A DNA stretch of 64,000 nt from Polyangiaceae bacterium. Its GTDB lineage: Bacteria > Myxococcota_A > Polyangia > Polyangiales > Polyangiaceae. The stretch covers positions 1 through 64,000 of the forward strand of contig JAICTZ010000016.1 of assembly GCA_025936115.1 (NCBI GenBank). Direction: 5' to 3'. The notes under the pieces are model-generated. The model saw only the letters and a list, made by a program, of their open reading frames with translations. It made no database searches and had not been told where the DNA came from. Shown here piece after piece: positions 35,739-44,376 of the stretch (position 1 is the stretch's first letter; the number at the start of each line of letters is the position of its first letter). A program made the position numbers and the translations under genes.

Positions 35739-36541
35739 GGCTCGGTAGCGCCCTTTTTGCCTTTGGGCCGCGGGACGTCACTGTTGCGCTCGTGCAAGAG
35801 GCGCAGGCCCTGGAGCGTCAGATCGGGATCGACGCTCTCGATGCGTTTGGCGTGCTTGGCGATGACGCTCGCGAAGCCGCCCGTCGCGATCACTCGGCAT
35901 TCGAAGCCGAGCTCCGCCTCGAGTCGCTCGACGAGTCCGTCGACGAGCGCGGCGCTGCCGTGCACGGCGCCTGACTGTAGCGCATGCGGCGTGTTGCGTC
36001 CGAGCACGCGTGGCGGTTCGGCGAGCTCGACGCGCGTCAGCTTGGCGGCCGCGGCGAGCAACGCGTCGTAACCGATGCGCACGCCAGGCACGATCACTCC
36101 ACCCAAATATTCGCCCTTCGGCGAGATGCAATTGAAGGTCGTCGCCGTCCCGAAATCGACGACGATGGTGCCCGTGCCCGTGCGCTCGAAGGCCGCGACG
36201 GCATCGGCGATACGATCGGGTCCGACCTCCCGCGGGCTGTCGTACAGCACGGAAATACCCGTTTTCAGGCCAGGCCCGAGTACGAGCGGCTCGCGCTTGA
36301 ACAGGCGCCGCACGAGCGAGATGACGTGATCGGTGAGCGCGGGCACGACGCTCGCCACGATGGCTGCTTCGACGGCGTCGGGCGTGACGCCGCGCTGCGC
36401 GAGCGCCTGGATGAGGAGCACGCCGTATTCGTCTTCGGTACGGCCGGGGTCGGTCGCGAGGCGCACTTTGTGCTCGAGCTCGCTTGCACGGAACAAGCCG
36501 AACTTGATGTGCGTGTTGCCGATGTCGATGGCGAGGAGCAC
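35735..36541 (-). CDS. coaX: Type III pantothenate kinase
   Basis: This is a 268-residue protein starting at GTG 36541, which directly yields (M)LLAIDIGNTHIKFGLF; no ATG is available nearby. The ASKHA fold motifs are the P-loop-like DIGNTHIKFG, GPDRIADAVAAFERTG and DFGTATTFNCI, with GYDALLAAAAKL and VIATGGFASV towards the end. It catalyses phosphorylation of pantothenate, the first step of coenzyme A synthesis, and is of the feedback-insensitive CoaX type. It is cotranslated with the B12 importer genes that follow, and lies 23 bases after an MFS gene. Confidence 0.95.
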   Translation of the reverse strand: MLLAIDIGNTHIKFGLFRASELEHKVRLATDPGRTEDEYGVLLIQALAQRGVTPDAVEAAIVASVVPALTDHVISLVRRLFKREPLVLGPGLKTGISVLYDSPREVGPDRIADAVAAFERTGTGTIVVDFGTATTFNCISPKGEYLGGVIVPGVRIGYDALLAAAAKLTRVELAEPPRVLGRNTPHALQSGAVHGSAALVDGLVERLEAELGFECRVIATGGFASVIAKHAKRIESVDPDLTLQGLRLLHERNSDVPRPKGKKGATEP

Positions 36542-36564
36542 GGCCGCGAGCCTACCACCACTCT

Positions 36565-37779
36565 TCAGGAGCGTTCGAGCGAGGTGCGGAGCCGGAGCAC
36601 CGCCGGATCGTCTTTGTAAAAGACGAGGCTGAAGAGCACGAACGCGGTCCAGAGCGCCGCGAGGTGGAACAGCATGGCCGCGCCGCCGTAGACCTCGAAG
36701 ATCACGCTGGAGACGAGCGGGCCGAGCAGGATGCCGACGGCGTAGAAGGAGTTGTAGAGCGCCGTCGCGCGGCCGTGCTCCCGGCTGATGACGCCTTGGA
36801 GGGCCAGGCTCACGGGCGAGATGCTCGCGAGGCTCGCGCCGGCGACGAAGACGGCCGCGCACATCCAGGCGTAGGCATCGAGGAACACGAACGCGAGGAT
36901 CATCGAGAGGCCAATCGTGGCGAGCACGCGCATTACGCCCAGGTGCCCGCGGCGATCGCCGACGCGCCCCGCGTAGTTCGAGAAGAGCAGCATGCCGGCC
37001 GCGAAGAAGGCCGGGATCAGGATGGTCTGCTCTTTGGTGATGCCCTTCGAACGCATGAGGAACAGGGGCAAAAAGAGCACGACGCTCGCCTGGAAATAGC
37101 CGTAGGCGAAGGTCGCGAAGCACGACGTCTTGATGCGGAAAATCAGCTCGCCGAGGCTCGAGCGCGCGCTGTCCGGCACGCTTTGTTGCGCGTGCGGGAG
37201 GTGCTTCGGATCGCGTTCGATCGCGAACGCGGCGTACAGGCTCGTGAGGAGCGCGAGCACGCCGGAGACTTCGAATGTGTAGGCGAGCGGCATGACCGCC
37301 GTCGCGAGGCGCGCGGCGAGCGGCCCGACGACGTAACCGACGGCGATCGCGATGGCGTAGAGGCTCGTGACGTACGCCTTGTGTTCGCGGCGCGCGCGCG
37401 TGAGCAAGATGGTTTCGCTGCTGACCCAGACGCCGACCGAGCAGGCGCCGTCGACGAAGCGGACGGCGGCGAGCGCCGCGAACGAGCCGAGCAACGGGAA
37501 CACGCTAATGGTCACGGCGTAGCCGAACAGCGACGCCACGAGCGTGGTCTTGGCGGAGAAGCGCTTGATGAACCAGCCGAGCAGCAGCGAATTGCAGACG
37601 AGCCCGGCCGCGAACCAAGCCGCGAGCTTGCCGATGGCGATTTCCCCGAAGCCGCGCTGGTCGAGGTAGACGGCGAGCACGGAGATGGCGAGGCCATAGG
37701 CGACGCCGAGCGCGAACGTGGTCGCGTAGACGCGGTAGATGTTGGCGTCGCCTACGCGTTCACGGATTTCTCGCAGCAT
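36565..37779 (-). CDS. MFS transporter
   Basis: A 404-residue major facilitator with 12 predicted membrane segments in two six-helix halves. Start chosen at MLREIRERVGDANIYRVYATTF. The motif A region between TM2 and TM3 is only weakly conserved (WFIKRFSAKTTLVAS), while the corresponding loop of the second half is better (NYAGRVGDRRGHLGVMRVL). Residues 185-215 form a cytoplasmic loop with basic and acidic residues. Substrate not predictable; the subfamily resembles drug or small-metabolite exporters. It lies between a PLP enzyme (35 bases upstream) and coaX (23 bases downstream). Confidence 0.9.
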   Translation of the reverse strand: MLREIRERVGDANIYRVYATTFALGVAYGLAISVLAVYLDQRGFGEIAIGKLAAWFAAGLVCNSLLLGWFIKRFSAKTTLVASLFGYAVTISVFPLLGSFAALAAVRFVDGACSVGVWVSSETILLTRARREHKAYVTSLYAIAIAVGYVVGPLAARLATAVMPLAYTFEVSGVLALLTSLYAAFAIERDPKHLPHAQQSVPDSARSSLGELIFRIKTSCFATFAYGYFQASVVLFLPLFLMRSKGITKEQTILIPAFFAAGMLLFSNYAGRVGDRRGHLGVMRVLATIGLSMILAFVFLDAYAWMCAAVFVAGASLASISPVSLALQGVISREHGRATALYNSFYAVGILLGPLVSSVIFEVYGGAAMLFHLAALWTAFVLFSLVFYKDDPAVLRLRTSLERS

Positions 37780-37814
37780 CGCGTCGTCGTTTTGCCGCGG
37801 AAAGCGGTGGAGCG

Positions 37815-38927
37815 TCAACGGCTCGCCGGGAAAGTCGGCTCCCCTGCGAGCCAGCGGCGCGCGAACGCAGGCGCTCGTTCGAGGTCGCTGTCGAGCACCG
37901 CGGGCAACGGACGCGTGGATTTGGTGGACCAAAACAGCTGTGGTTCGTCCGGGTGTCGCTCCGCGCCGGCGATGAACCCTGCCGCCGCTTTGCCGCTGTA
38001 CGTGGTGTCGAGCTCGAACGAGGCCAGGCGGCGAAAGAGCGCGATCGCGGCGAGTCCGTCCGGGCTCGGCTGGCCGTAGCCCGCGCCGAGGTGCGAGCCG
38101 TCGAGCTCGAGACCCTGCGAAAGCTCGTGCTTCGAGAGGGCGAGCGAGGGGTCGCCGGCGAGCGCGGCGAGATGCTCGCTCGTGCGGCGTGCGAGCCCGA
38201 CGATGCGAAAACGCGCCGTGACGGGCCACGGCGTGACGCGCACGGAGACGACAGCGGGCCGCCGGCGAAAGCCGAGGCCGAGACGCGTCGCGTGTGCGAG
38301 TCCGACGAGCAGCCCGGCGGACGTGCACGTGGAGCCGACGCCGACGTAAATGCGGCTCGGTGACGCGAGCTCGCCGCGTTCGACTTGTGCTGCGAGCTCG
38401 AGCGCCGCGGCGACGTAGCCGAGCGCGCCCGCGGGCGTGGCGCCGCCCGGCGGCATCACGACGCGTCCCGCGCCGAGCGCGCGCACGATGCCGAACGGCA
38501 CGAGCGACCAATGCGGCAAAATCACTAGCCGTTCGGCGCGCGCGAGCGTGACGCGGAAATTCTCCGCCGCGGCGTCCGAGTGCGGCTGCGGGCACAAGAG
38601 CGCGCCCGGTCGCAGTCCTGCGCGCGGCGCGTGCAGCACCGTGGCGACGGCGTGATTCGAGCCGAACGCGCCGGTGGCGATGATTTCACGCCCGCCTCGA
38701 GCGCGGGCGCGTCCGAAGAGCACTTCGAGGGTGCGCACTTTGTTGCCGCCGTACGCGTCGGCCGACAGATCGTCGCGTTTGACGAAGAGCGGCCCCGCGC
38801 CGAGCTCGCGTTCGAGCGTCGCAAGGCGTTCGACCGGCGTCGGAAAGCTGCCGAGCGAGAGCGCGTCGATGCGCTCTTTCAGCGCCGGCCAGGCGGCGAA
38901 GAGCTCGGGGAGTACGGCCTCGGCCAT
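37815..38927 (-). CDS. PLP-dependent D-cysteine desulfhydrase / ACC deaminase family protein
   Basis: A 370-residue fold-type II PLP enzyme. The PLP lysine is in YGGNKVRTLE (Lys63), the phosphate cup in GVGSTCTSAGLLVGL, and an N-terminal FPTPVERLATLERELG is typical of the DcyD/AcdS group. FVKRDDLSADAYGGNK is diagnostic. Substrate may be D-cysteine (giving pyruvate, H2S, ammonia) or another beta-substituted D-amino acid; the residues that would favour 1-aminocyclopropane-1-carboxylate cannot be judged by eye. The protein is slightly longer than the family norm (about 330) because of an insertion around residues 245-290. Confidence 0.85.
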   Translation of the reverse strand: MAEAVLPELFAAWPALKERIDALSLGSFPTPVERLATLERELGAGPLFVKRDDLSADAYGGNKVRTLEVLFGRARARGGREIIATGAFGSNHAVATVLHAPRAGLRPGALLCPQPHSDAAAENFRVTLARAERLVILPHWSLVPFGIVRALGAGRVVMPPGGATPAGALGYVAAALELAAQVERGELASPSRIYVGVGSTCTSAGLLVGLAHATRLGLGFRRRPAVVSVRVTPWPVTARFRIVGLARRTSEHLAALAGDPSLALSKHELSQGLELDGSHLGAGYGQPSPDGLAAIALFRRLASFELDTTYSGKAAAGFIAGAERHPDEPQLFWSTKSTRPLPAVLDSDLERAPAFARRWLAGEPTFPASR

Positions 38928-38942
38928 GAGGTTACCAGCGCT

Positions 38943-41120
38943 TCAGCGTACGTGAACCGCTTTGACGCGGTCGCCTTCGACGAGGCGGTCCCAGCCGGGC
39001 GCAGCATGGCCGATGAGCGCGTAGTTGCCGTCGAGGTGCGCTTCGCGTCCGAGCGTCACGAAGAATTGACTCGACCCAGTGTCACGGCCGCTGAGCGCGA
39101 TGCCGACGCTGAGGGCGTCGAAGGGCGCAGGCGAGGTCTCGCAGCGCAGCGGCGGGCGCGGTGCGCCGCCGTAACCGTCGCCGTCCGGATCGCCGAGCTG
39201 CACGACGAAGCCCGGTACCACGCGATGCACGAGGACGCCGTCGTAAAAGCCCGCGCGCGCGAGCTCCACGATGCGCGTCACGGCGACCGGCGCGAGCGCC
39301 GGCTCGAGCTCGAGCGTGAACGTGCCGGCATCGGTCTCGAGCTCGAGGTGTACCGGGGCGCTCTGCGCGTGAGCAAGCTCCGCGGGAGGAGCCGGGGGTG
39401 GCTCGAACGTCGTGCAGTGCCGCTCGCGGTCGCCGAGCAGGTGGAGCGCGCGCTCGGCGTGTTCTCGCAGGGTGGGGTTGTCGCTCTTGCACGCGATTTC
39501 GAGTCGGGGCTTGGCGGTGAGGACCCCCAAGCGAGCCGCCGCGTCGAAGAGGTTCGTGCGGACCTCGATGTTGGGGGACGTGTCCCAGTGTTCGAGCGCG
39601 GCCGTGAGGGAGCTCGTGACGGCGGGGGCCGGCGCGTCGGCGCTGCGCGTGGTGGAAGCGCGCTCGGGGTGTTCGGCGACGAGGTGGGCGGCCGTCGCGA
39701 CTTCACCTGCCGTTTTCGCCGCGAACGCCCGGGTGAGCGTGCTCGTCACGTCGAGCTCGTCGTGCTTGGCGGCGAGCTCGAGCGCATGCTCGCGCACGAC
39801 GGCGTCGTCGGCCGTCGACAAGGCTTGCCACTGCCGCAAGCGCTCGCCGCCGAGCGCGCCGCGATCGAGCACCGTGAGGCGTGCGAGGCGTCCGGCACGT
39901 CCGTTCGGCTCCGGATCGCAGGCGGCGAGCACGCTGCTTTGACTGCCGCGTCCCGCGAGGAGCGCTGCCGCCGCGCACCGGAGCAACACGGTGCGGCGCG
40001 CGAGCGCCGGTGTCGCGCCGACCGTCAGGTTTGCCAGCTGAGCCAGCGCGGCTCCGGCACGCTCCGGCGGCGGCTCGAGGGCGGCGACGACGCTCGAAAG
40101 CACGCCGTATTCTGCGCCGAGTAGGCGCTCGGGATTCGAGCCGGCCACCGCATCGACGAGTGGCGCGAGCGCTTCGGCGAGTGCACGCTGGCCTTCGTCG
40201 CCGAGCCGGCCGAGTCCCCGCGCGGCATCCGCGCGCTCGGCAGGGGACGCGCTCGGCGCGCCGAGGACGGCCGCGAGATCGGGTACCGCGCGAGCGCCTG
40301 CGGCCGGGAGCGCACGAACGGCAAAGGTCCTGCCGAGTCCGGTGTTCGTGAGCGCACTGCGCGCGACCTCGTAAAGTCGCGTTCGAACGGCGTCGTCGAG
40401 GTGGTTCAGGCGCGTGAAGGGCTGCAGCGCGCTCGCAACGGGCGCTTCGCGGCGACTTGCCGCGTCGAGCAACGCGACCAGCGTCGCGTCTTCGAGGCCG
40501 TCGCGTGCGCCGGCGAGCGTGCCGAGCGCGAGGCCCGCGGCTTCGCGGAGTGGCGGGCCGAGCTCGAGCCACGCGCGGAGGGTGTGCTCGGCGTCGGGGC
40601 CGCCGCAGCGGCCGAGCGCGAGTGCCAGCGTCGAAAGTACGTCAAAGAGGGGCGGCGGGGCGCTCGGCGCAGGGGCGTGTCGTTCGGCGCGCGCAAGCAA
40701 GACGCCCGTGGCGCGCACGCCGAGCGCTCGCACGCGCGCGTCTTCGTGGCCCTGACAGGTCGCGCCCAAGCCGTAGGCGGACCAAGTGATGACCTCGGGA
40801 TCTTCGTCGCCGAGGCTCGTTGCGAGGAGCTCGCCAGCGTGCTCGTCGGCGATGCGCGCGAGGGCGCGCGCGGCTGCGCGCCGTAGCCGGACGTCGTGGC
40901 TCGTGAGATCCGTCGAGCTCACGGCGCCGCTCGCGCGGCGTTGCTCGGCGCTCGCGACGTCGCGCAAGCGGTCCACGGCGTTGCGCGCCGGCGAGGCCGC
41001 GCTTGCTCGCGCACTCGGGTCCGGCTCCGTCGGCGCCGGCTTCGTGCCGTGACACGCGAGCGCGAGCAGCACGGCGACGCCGCTCGCGCGCGACCCTGAA
41101 ACGCGCGCTGAACGCCCCAC
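38943..41120 (-). CDS. Lipoprotein with HEAT-type repeats and C-terminal cyclophilin peptidyl-prolyl isomerase
   Basis: This is about 725 residues from a GTG at 41120, which sits just after the YdcF stop; an earlier GTG (41156) would overlap that gene. VAVLLALAC is a lipobox-like signal (cysteine near residue 23). Residues about 40-540 are alpha-helical repeats of HEAT/ARM type (RLRRAAARALARIADEHA, LREAAGLALGTLAG, RADAARGLGRLGDEG), and about 565-725 is a cyclophilin domain (VTRIVELARAGFYDGVLVHRVVPGFVVQLGDP, SSQFFVTLGREAHLDGNYALIGH). It most likely assists proline isomerisation of envelope proteins in the periplasm. The combination of a repeat scaffold and cyclophilin is known in Myxococcota-like genomes but is not common. 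Confidence 0.85.
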   Translation of the reverse strand: MGRSARVSGSRASGVAVLLALACHGTKPAPTEPDPSARASAASPARNAVDRLRDVASAEQRRASGAVSSTDLTSHDVRLRRAAARALARIADEHAGELLATSLGDEDPEVITWSAYGLGATCQGHEDARVRALGVRATGVLLARAERHAPAPSAPPPLFDVLSTLALALGRCGGPDAEHTLRAWLELGPPLREAAGLALGTLAGARDGLEDATLVALLDAASRREAPVASALQPFTRLNHLDDAVRTRLYEVARSALTNTGLGRTFAVRALPAAGARAVPDLAAVLGAPSASPAERADAARGLGRLGDEGQRALAEALAPLVDAVAGSNPERLLGAEYGVLSSVVAALEPPPERAGAALAQLANLTVGATPALARRTVLLRCAAAALLAGRGSQSSVLAACDPEPNGRAGRLARLTVLDRGALGGERLRQWQALSTADDAVVREHALELAAKHDELDVTSTLTRAFAAKTAGEVATAAHLVAEHPERASTTRSADAPAPAVTSSLTAALEHWDTSPNIEVRTNLFDAAARLGVLTAKPRLEIACKSDNPTLREHAERALHLLGDRERHCTTFEPPPAPPAELAHAQSAPVHLELETDAGTFTLELEPALAPVAVTRIVELARAGFYDGVLVHRVVPGFVVQLGDPDGDGYGGAPRPPLRCETSPAPFDALSVGIALSGRDTGSSQFFVTLGREAHLDGNYALIGHAAPGWDRLVEGDRVKAVHVR

Positions 41121-41122
41121 CG

Positions 41123-41599
41123 TCAAACCGACGCCCGCGCGCGGTCGAGCAGCCACGCGCCTCGTTCACGCAGGGAGCGCAGCGCATGCCGGTGCACCGG
41201 CACTGGCGGCGAAATCGCCGCGACGCCCTCCGCGTCGAACCCCTCGCGCCGAAAGCTCCAGAGGGCGCGTGCGAGGTGCCAGTCGCAAGTGACGAGTCCG
41301 ATGCGCCGCACACCGTGCGGCGCGAGCAGGCGCGCCGTGCAGAGCGCGTTGTCGCGCGTCGTGAGCGACGTCCGCTCGAGCAACAGCGCGCCCTCGGGCA
41401 CGCCGCGACGCACGAGCTCGCGCGCGAGACGCTCGGCTTCGGTGAGCCCTTGCCAAACGCGACCGCCGCTCACGACGATGCGCGGCGCAAGTTGCGTCTC
41501 GAATGCCAGCGCCGCGCGCGCGACCCGACGCTCGGCCGCCGCCGGCAACGCGCCGGGCGTCGCTCGACACCCGAGCAGGACGAGTGCGTCGTACGTCAC
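41123..41599 (-). CDS. YdcF/DUF218-like protein
   Basis: A 158-residue protein of the DUF218 family: ALVLLGCRA at the start, RIVVSGGRVW, the acidic/serine segment LLERTSLTTRDNALCTA, and VTCDWHLARALWSFRR. Larger relatives (SanA, YdcF) are linked to envelope integrity or bind S-adenosylmethionine; here the domain is minimal and lacks a clear membrane anchor. The gene ends two bases before the GTG I choose as the cyclophilin start. Confidence 0.75.
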   Translation of the reverse strand: MTYDALVLLGCRATPGALPAAAERRVARAALAFETQLAPRIVVSGGRVWQGLTEAERLARELVRRGVPEGALLLERTSLTTRDNALCTARLLAPHGVRRIGLVTCDWHLARALWSFRREGFDAEGVAAISPPVPVHRHALRSLRERGAWLLDRARASV

Positions 41600-41632
41600 T
41601 GGTTTCGGCTTATCCGATCGCCCAGGTCGAGG

Positions 41633-42079
41633 CTAGATGCGGCCGATCGCTCGCTCGACGAGCCAGGCGGGACCGACGAGCAAGTGCAAAAGGTTCCGCA
41701 AGAAAGCCGGCGAGCGCTTCTCGTACACGGCGTGCCCCAGAAACTGCAGCACCCAGCCGCCGAGGAAAAGCCCGAGCCCGACGCTCCACGGCAACGCGCG
41801 TCCGACCAAAACCAACGCCGCCAGCAACACGCCCGTGACGACGCCGAGCCAGCGCGCCGAGACCACGTAAAAAATCACGATCGTCCCCGCAACGAGCTCG
41901 GCGAGCGTCAGGTGCCCGGGCAGTAGGCTCCCAAACCGAACCAGTGCCAAGAGCCCGGCCGCCCCGACAACGATGCACGGTATGCCGAGGAAATGACAGA
42001 GCTCGTTCGCGCCCGAGCGGTGAAAACCCTCGTACTCGTCCAGCCGGGCGCGCATCGGCGCAGGCACCGCAAACCGCAT
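41633..42079 (-). CDS. Mpo1-like (DUF962) membrane protein
   Basis: This is 148 residues from the ATG at 42079; the frame extends to a TTG at 42124 but that adds 15 residues with no signal. Typical DUF962 segments are ANELCHFLGIPCIVVGAAGLLAL and GGWVLQFLGHAVYEKRSPAF, with two His-containing metal-binding turns (CHF and GHAVYE) and four membrane segments. The yeast relative Mpo1 is an Fe(II) dioxygenase acting in alpha-oxidation of 2-hydroxy fatty acids. A similar role is possible but untested for bacterial members. Confidence 0.8.
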   Translation of the reverse strand: MRFAVPAPMRARLDEYEGFHRSGANELCHFLGIPCIVVGAAGLLALVRFGSLLPGHLTLAELVAGTIVIFYVVSARWLGVVTGVLLAALVLVGRALPWSVGLGLFLGGWVLQFLGHAVYEKRSPAFLRNLLHLLVGPAWLVERAIGRI

Positions 42080-42139
42080 TGCCTCTCGCTCACAGTTTAG
42101 CGCGCGATACGGCAAATTGCCCAAACGCCATGCGGTGAT

Positions 42140-43063
42140 TCAGTGAAACGCGATGAGCTCGAGATCGAACACGAGGTCACCCGCGGGATCGGTCGGTCGC
42201 GGCGGCTTCTCCCCGTACGCGAGTGCCGCCGGGATCCAGAGCCGCATCTTGTCGCCGACGACCATCATGGGCACACCCTGCGTCCAGCCTGGAATCACTT
42301 GGTTTAGACCAATCGTGAGCGGCGCGCCGCGTAGCACGGAGCTGTCGAACATCTTCCCCGCTTTGGTCCAGCCCGTGTAGTGCATCGTGACGCGGCTCGC
42401 GGGCGTCGGATGCTCGGTCCCGCTGCCTTTCTGCAGGATCTTGTAGGTGAGGCCGGAGGGCAGCTTCGTCGCGTCCTTCGGCGGCTGCTTCACGTCGGGC
42501 GGTGCTTTGGGGGGTTCGACGATGGACATGAGCTCGAGCTCGAGGACGAGAGCTTCGTTCGGCGCGCCCGGCGCGTTGCCGTAGGCGAGCGCGGGTGGCA
42601 TCCACACTCGTCGCTTTTCACCTTCGACCATCGCGGTGAGCGCTTCGCTCCAGCCGGGCGGCTCCTGCGAAAGCGTGAGTAGCGACGGTTCGTTGCCGCC
42701 GAAGCGGCGACCGGCGGGCGTCCAGCCCGTGAAGCGAGCGCGCACGATGTCCGTCGCTTTGGGACGTTTCTTGCCGCTCCCTTTGGTGAGCACGAGCATG
42801 GCAAGTCCGCTCTTCGTCTTGATCGCGTCGGCGGGCGGCATGCGGTCGGGCGCTGGCGCAGTAGAAGGTGCCGCAGCGGCACTGGCGCTCGCCGTCTCAC
42901 TCGCGCTCGGCGCGGCCGGTGTTGCGGGCGTGGGTGTGGGCGCGGCCGTTGCGCTCGCCGTCGGAGGCGGGGCGGTAGACGCAGTCGTTTCTGCTTTTTG
43001 CTCGCACTGAGCGAGCAGCAGCAACACGAAGAGCCAGGGCTTGCTGTGGATCGGGCGCGCCAT
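42140..43063 (-). CDS. Lipoprotein with two FKBP-type peptidyl-prolyl isomerase domains
   Basis: This is 307 residues from the ATG at 43063. WLFVLLLLAQC is a lipobox signal (Cys near residue 18). An Ala/Thr/Pro-rich linker follows to about residue 70. FKBP domain 1 (about 75-170) lacks parts of the active site (DIVRARFTGWTPAGRRFGG, WSEALTAMVEGEKRRVWMP); domain 2 (about 195-305) is a better match (VTMHYTGWTKAGKMFDSSV, VIPGWTQGVPMMVVGDKMRLWIPAALAYGE). Both are predicted periplasmic. Only domain 2 looks fully active. The gene is divergent from an MFS carrier; the start regions face each other across 46 bases. Confidence 0.9.
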   Translation of the reverse strand: MARPIHSKPWLFVLLLLAQCEQKAETTASTAPPPTASATAAPTPTPATPAAPSASETASASAAAAPSTAPAPDRMPPADAIKTKSGLAMLVLTKGSGKKRPKATDIVRARFTGWTPAGRRFGGNEPSLLTLSQEPPGWSEALTAMVEGEKRRVWMPPALAYGNAPGAPNEALVLELELMSIVEPPKAPPDVKQPPKDATKLPSGLTYKILQKGSGTEHPTPASRVTMHYTGWTKAGKMFDSSVLRGAPLTIGLNQVIPGWTQGVPMMVVGDKMRLWIPAALAYGEKPPRPTDPAGDLVFDLELIAFH

Positions 43064-43109
43064 GGCGCGCGATTGTGGACGAGCCGCGCCGGCCAAGCAA
43101 TCGTGCGAC

Positions 43110-44357
43110 GTGCCTCGCGTTCCCCGTGGTTTGCCCCGCGCCGTGATCCTGCTCGGCGTCACGAGCCTCTTCACCGACGTCGCGACGGAAATGATCTTTC
43201 CGCTATTGCCGGTGTTCATCTCGTCCCTCGGTGGGGGCGCGACGTTCCTCGGACTCATCGAGGGGCTGGCGGACGCTACGTCGAGTTTACTGAAGCTCGT
43301 GTCGGGGTACCTCGGTGATCGGCCGGGTAGGAAGAAGCCGCTCGTCCTGCTCGGGTACGGCCTGGCGACGTTCGTGCGGCCGTTCGTCGCCCTTGCGACG
43401 GCGCCCTGGCACGTGCTCGTCGTGCGCGTGACCGACCGCATCGGCAAAGGCGTGCGCTCGTCGCCGCGCGACGCGTTGATCGCGTCCGCGGTGCCGCACG
43501 AAGACGCCGGGCGCGCCTTCGGCTTTCACAACGCCATGGATCACACCGGCGCCGTCGTCGGCCCCGTCACGGCGACACTGCTGCTCCATTTCGGCGTGCC
43601 GCTCCGCACCGTGTTTTGGCTCACGGCGGTGCCCGGCCTTTTGGCGCTCGCCGCAGCGGCCGTCGTGCGCGAACCTGCCGCGGCGAGTGAAGGCAGCGAG
43701 GCGGCCGGAACGGGCGACCCGAGCGGTCCCGTGAGCCTCGGCGCCGCATCAGCTCCGCCTGCTGCCGTCGCACCATCGCCCGTCCCGGCGCGCTTGCCCG
43801 CCCCGCTCAAAACTTACTGCGCCATCCTCGCCCTGTTCGCCCTCGGCGGCTCTTCGGATGCCTTTCTCTTGCTGCGGGCGCGCGACCTCGGCGTTGCCGT
43901 GGCGCTCTTGCCGCTCTTGTGGACGCTCTTCAATCTCTCGAAGCTCGTCAGCTCGTATTTCGGCGGCTCGTTTTCCGATCGCGCGCCGCGCGTCTTCGTG
44001 ATCGTCACGGGCTGGATCATCTATGCGTTCACGTACCTCGCGTTCGCGTTCGCGCGCGAGGCGTGGCACGCCTGGGCGCTCTTTCTCGTCTACGGCGTCT
44101 ATTACGGCCTGACCGAGCCGGTGGAAAAGGCGCTCGTGCGCGACCTCACGAGCAGCGAGCTCCGGTCGCGTGCCTACGGGCTCTACAATTTCGTGCTCGG
44201 CGCCTGCGCGCTGCCGGCCGGCCTCATCACCGGCTGGCTGTGGGACCATTTGAGCCCGTTTGTTGCCCTGGCGACGGGTTCGGCGCTCGCGGCCGTGGCG
44301 TCCTTGTTGCTGCTCGCTTGGGCGCGGCGCGGAACCATTGTGCGCGCGCGAGCGTAA
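43110..44357 (+). CDS. MFS transporter
   Basis: This is 415 residues from a GTG at 43110. ATG codons at 43041 and 43062 in the same frame would overlap the divergent lipoprotein start, so I prefer GTG. TM1 begins LPRAVILLGVTSLFTDVATEMIFPLLPVF. Motif A lies in GYLGDRPGRKKPLVLLGYGLA, and motif RVTDRIGKGVRSSPRDALIA follows TM4, typical of the YxxxM-like MFS subgroup found in soil bacteria. A 50-residue Ala/Pro/Ser-rich cytoplasmic loop separates the halves. The substrate is unknown. The S41 protease gene starts 19 bases later. Confidence 0.88.
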   Translation: MPRVPRGLPRAVILLGVTSLFTDVATEMIFPLLPVFISSLGGGATFLGLIEGLADATSSLLKLVSGYLGDRPGRKKPLVLLGYGLATFVRPFVALATAPWHVLVVRVTDRIGKGVRSSPRDALIASAVPHEDAGRAFGFHNAMDHTGAVVGPVTATLLLHFGVPLRTVFWLTAVPGLLALAAAAVVREPAAASEGSEAAGTGDPSGPVSLGAASAPPAAVAPSPVPARLPAPLKTYCAILALFALGGSSDAFLLLRARDLGVAVALLPLLWTLFNLSKLVSSYFGGSFSDRAPRVFVIVTGWIIYAFTYLAFAFAREAWHAWALFLVYGVYYGLTEPVEKALVRDLTSSELRSRAYGLYNFVLGACALPAGLITGWLWDHLSPFVALATGSALAAVASLLLLAWARRGTIVRARA

Positions 44358-44376
44358 GCTACGATCCGCCAGGCCC

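Noticed and set aside
34896..36541. Cobalamin riboswitch before the B12 importer
   Set aside because: coaX and btuF overlap by four bases, leaving no untranslated leader, and no B12-box-like sequence was recognised.
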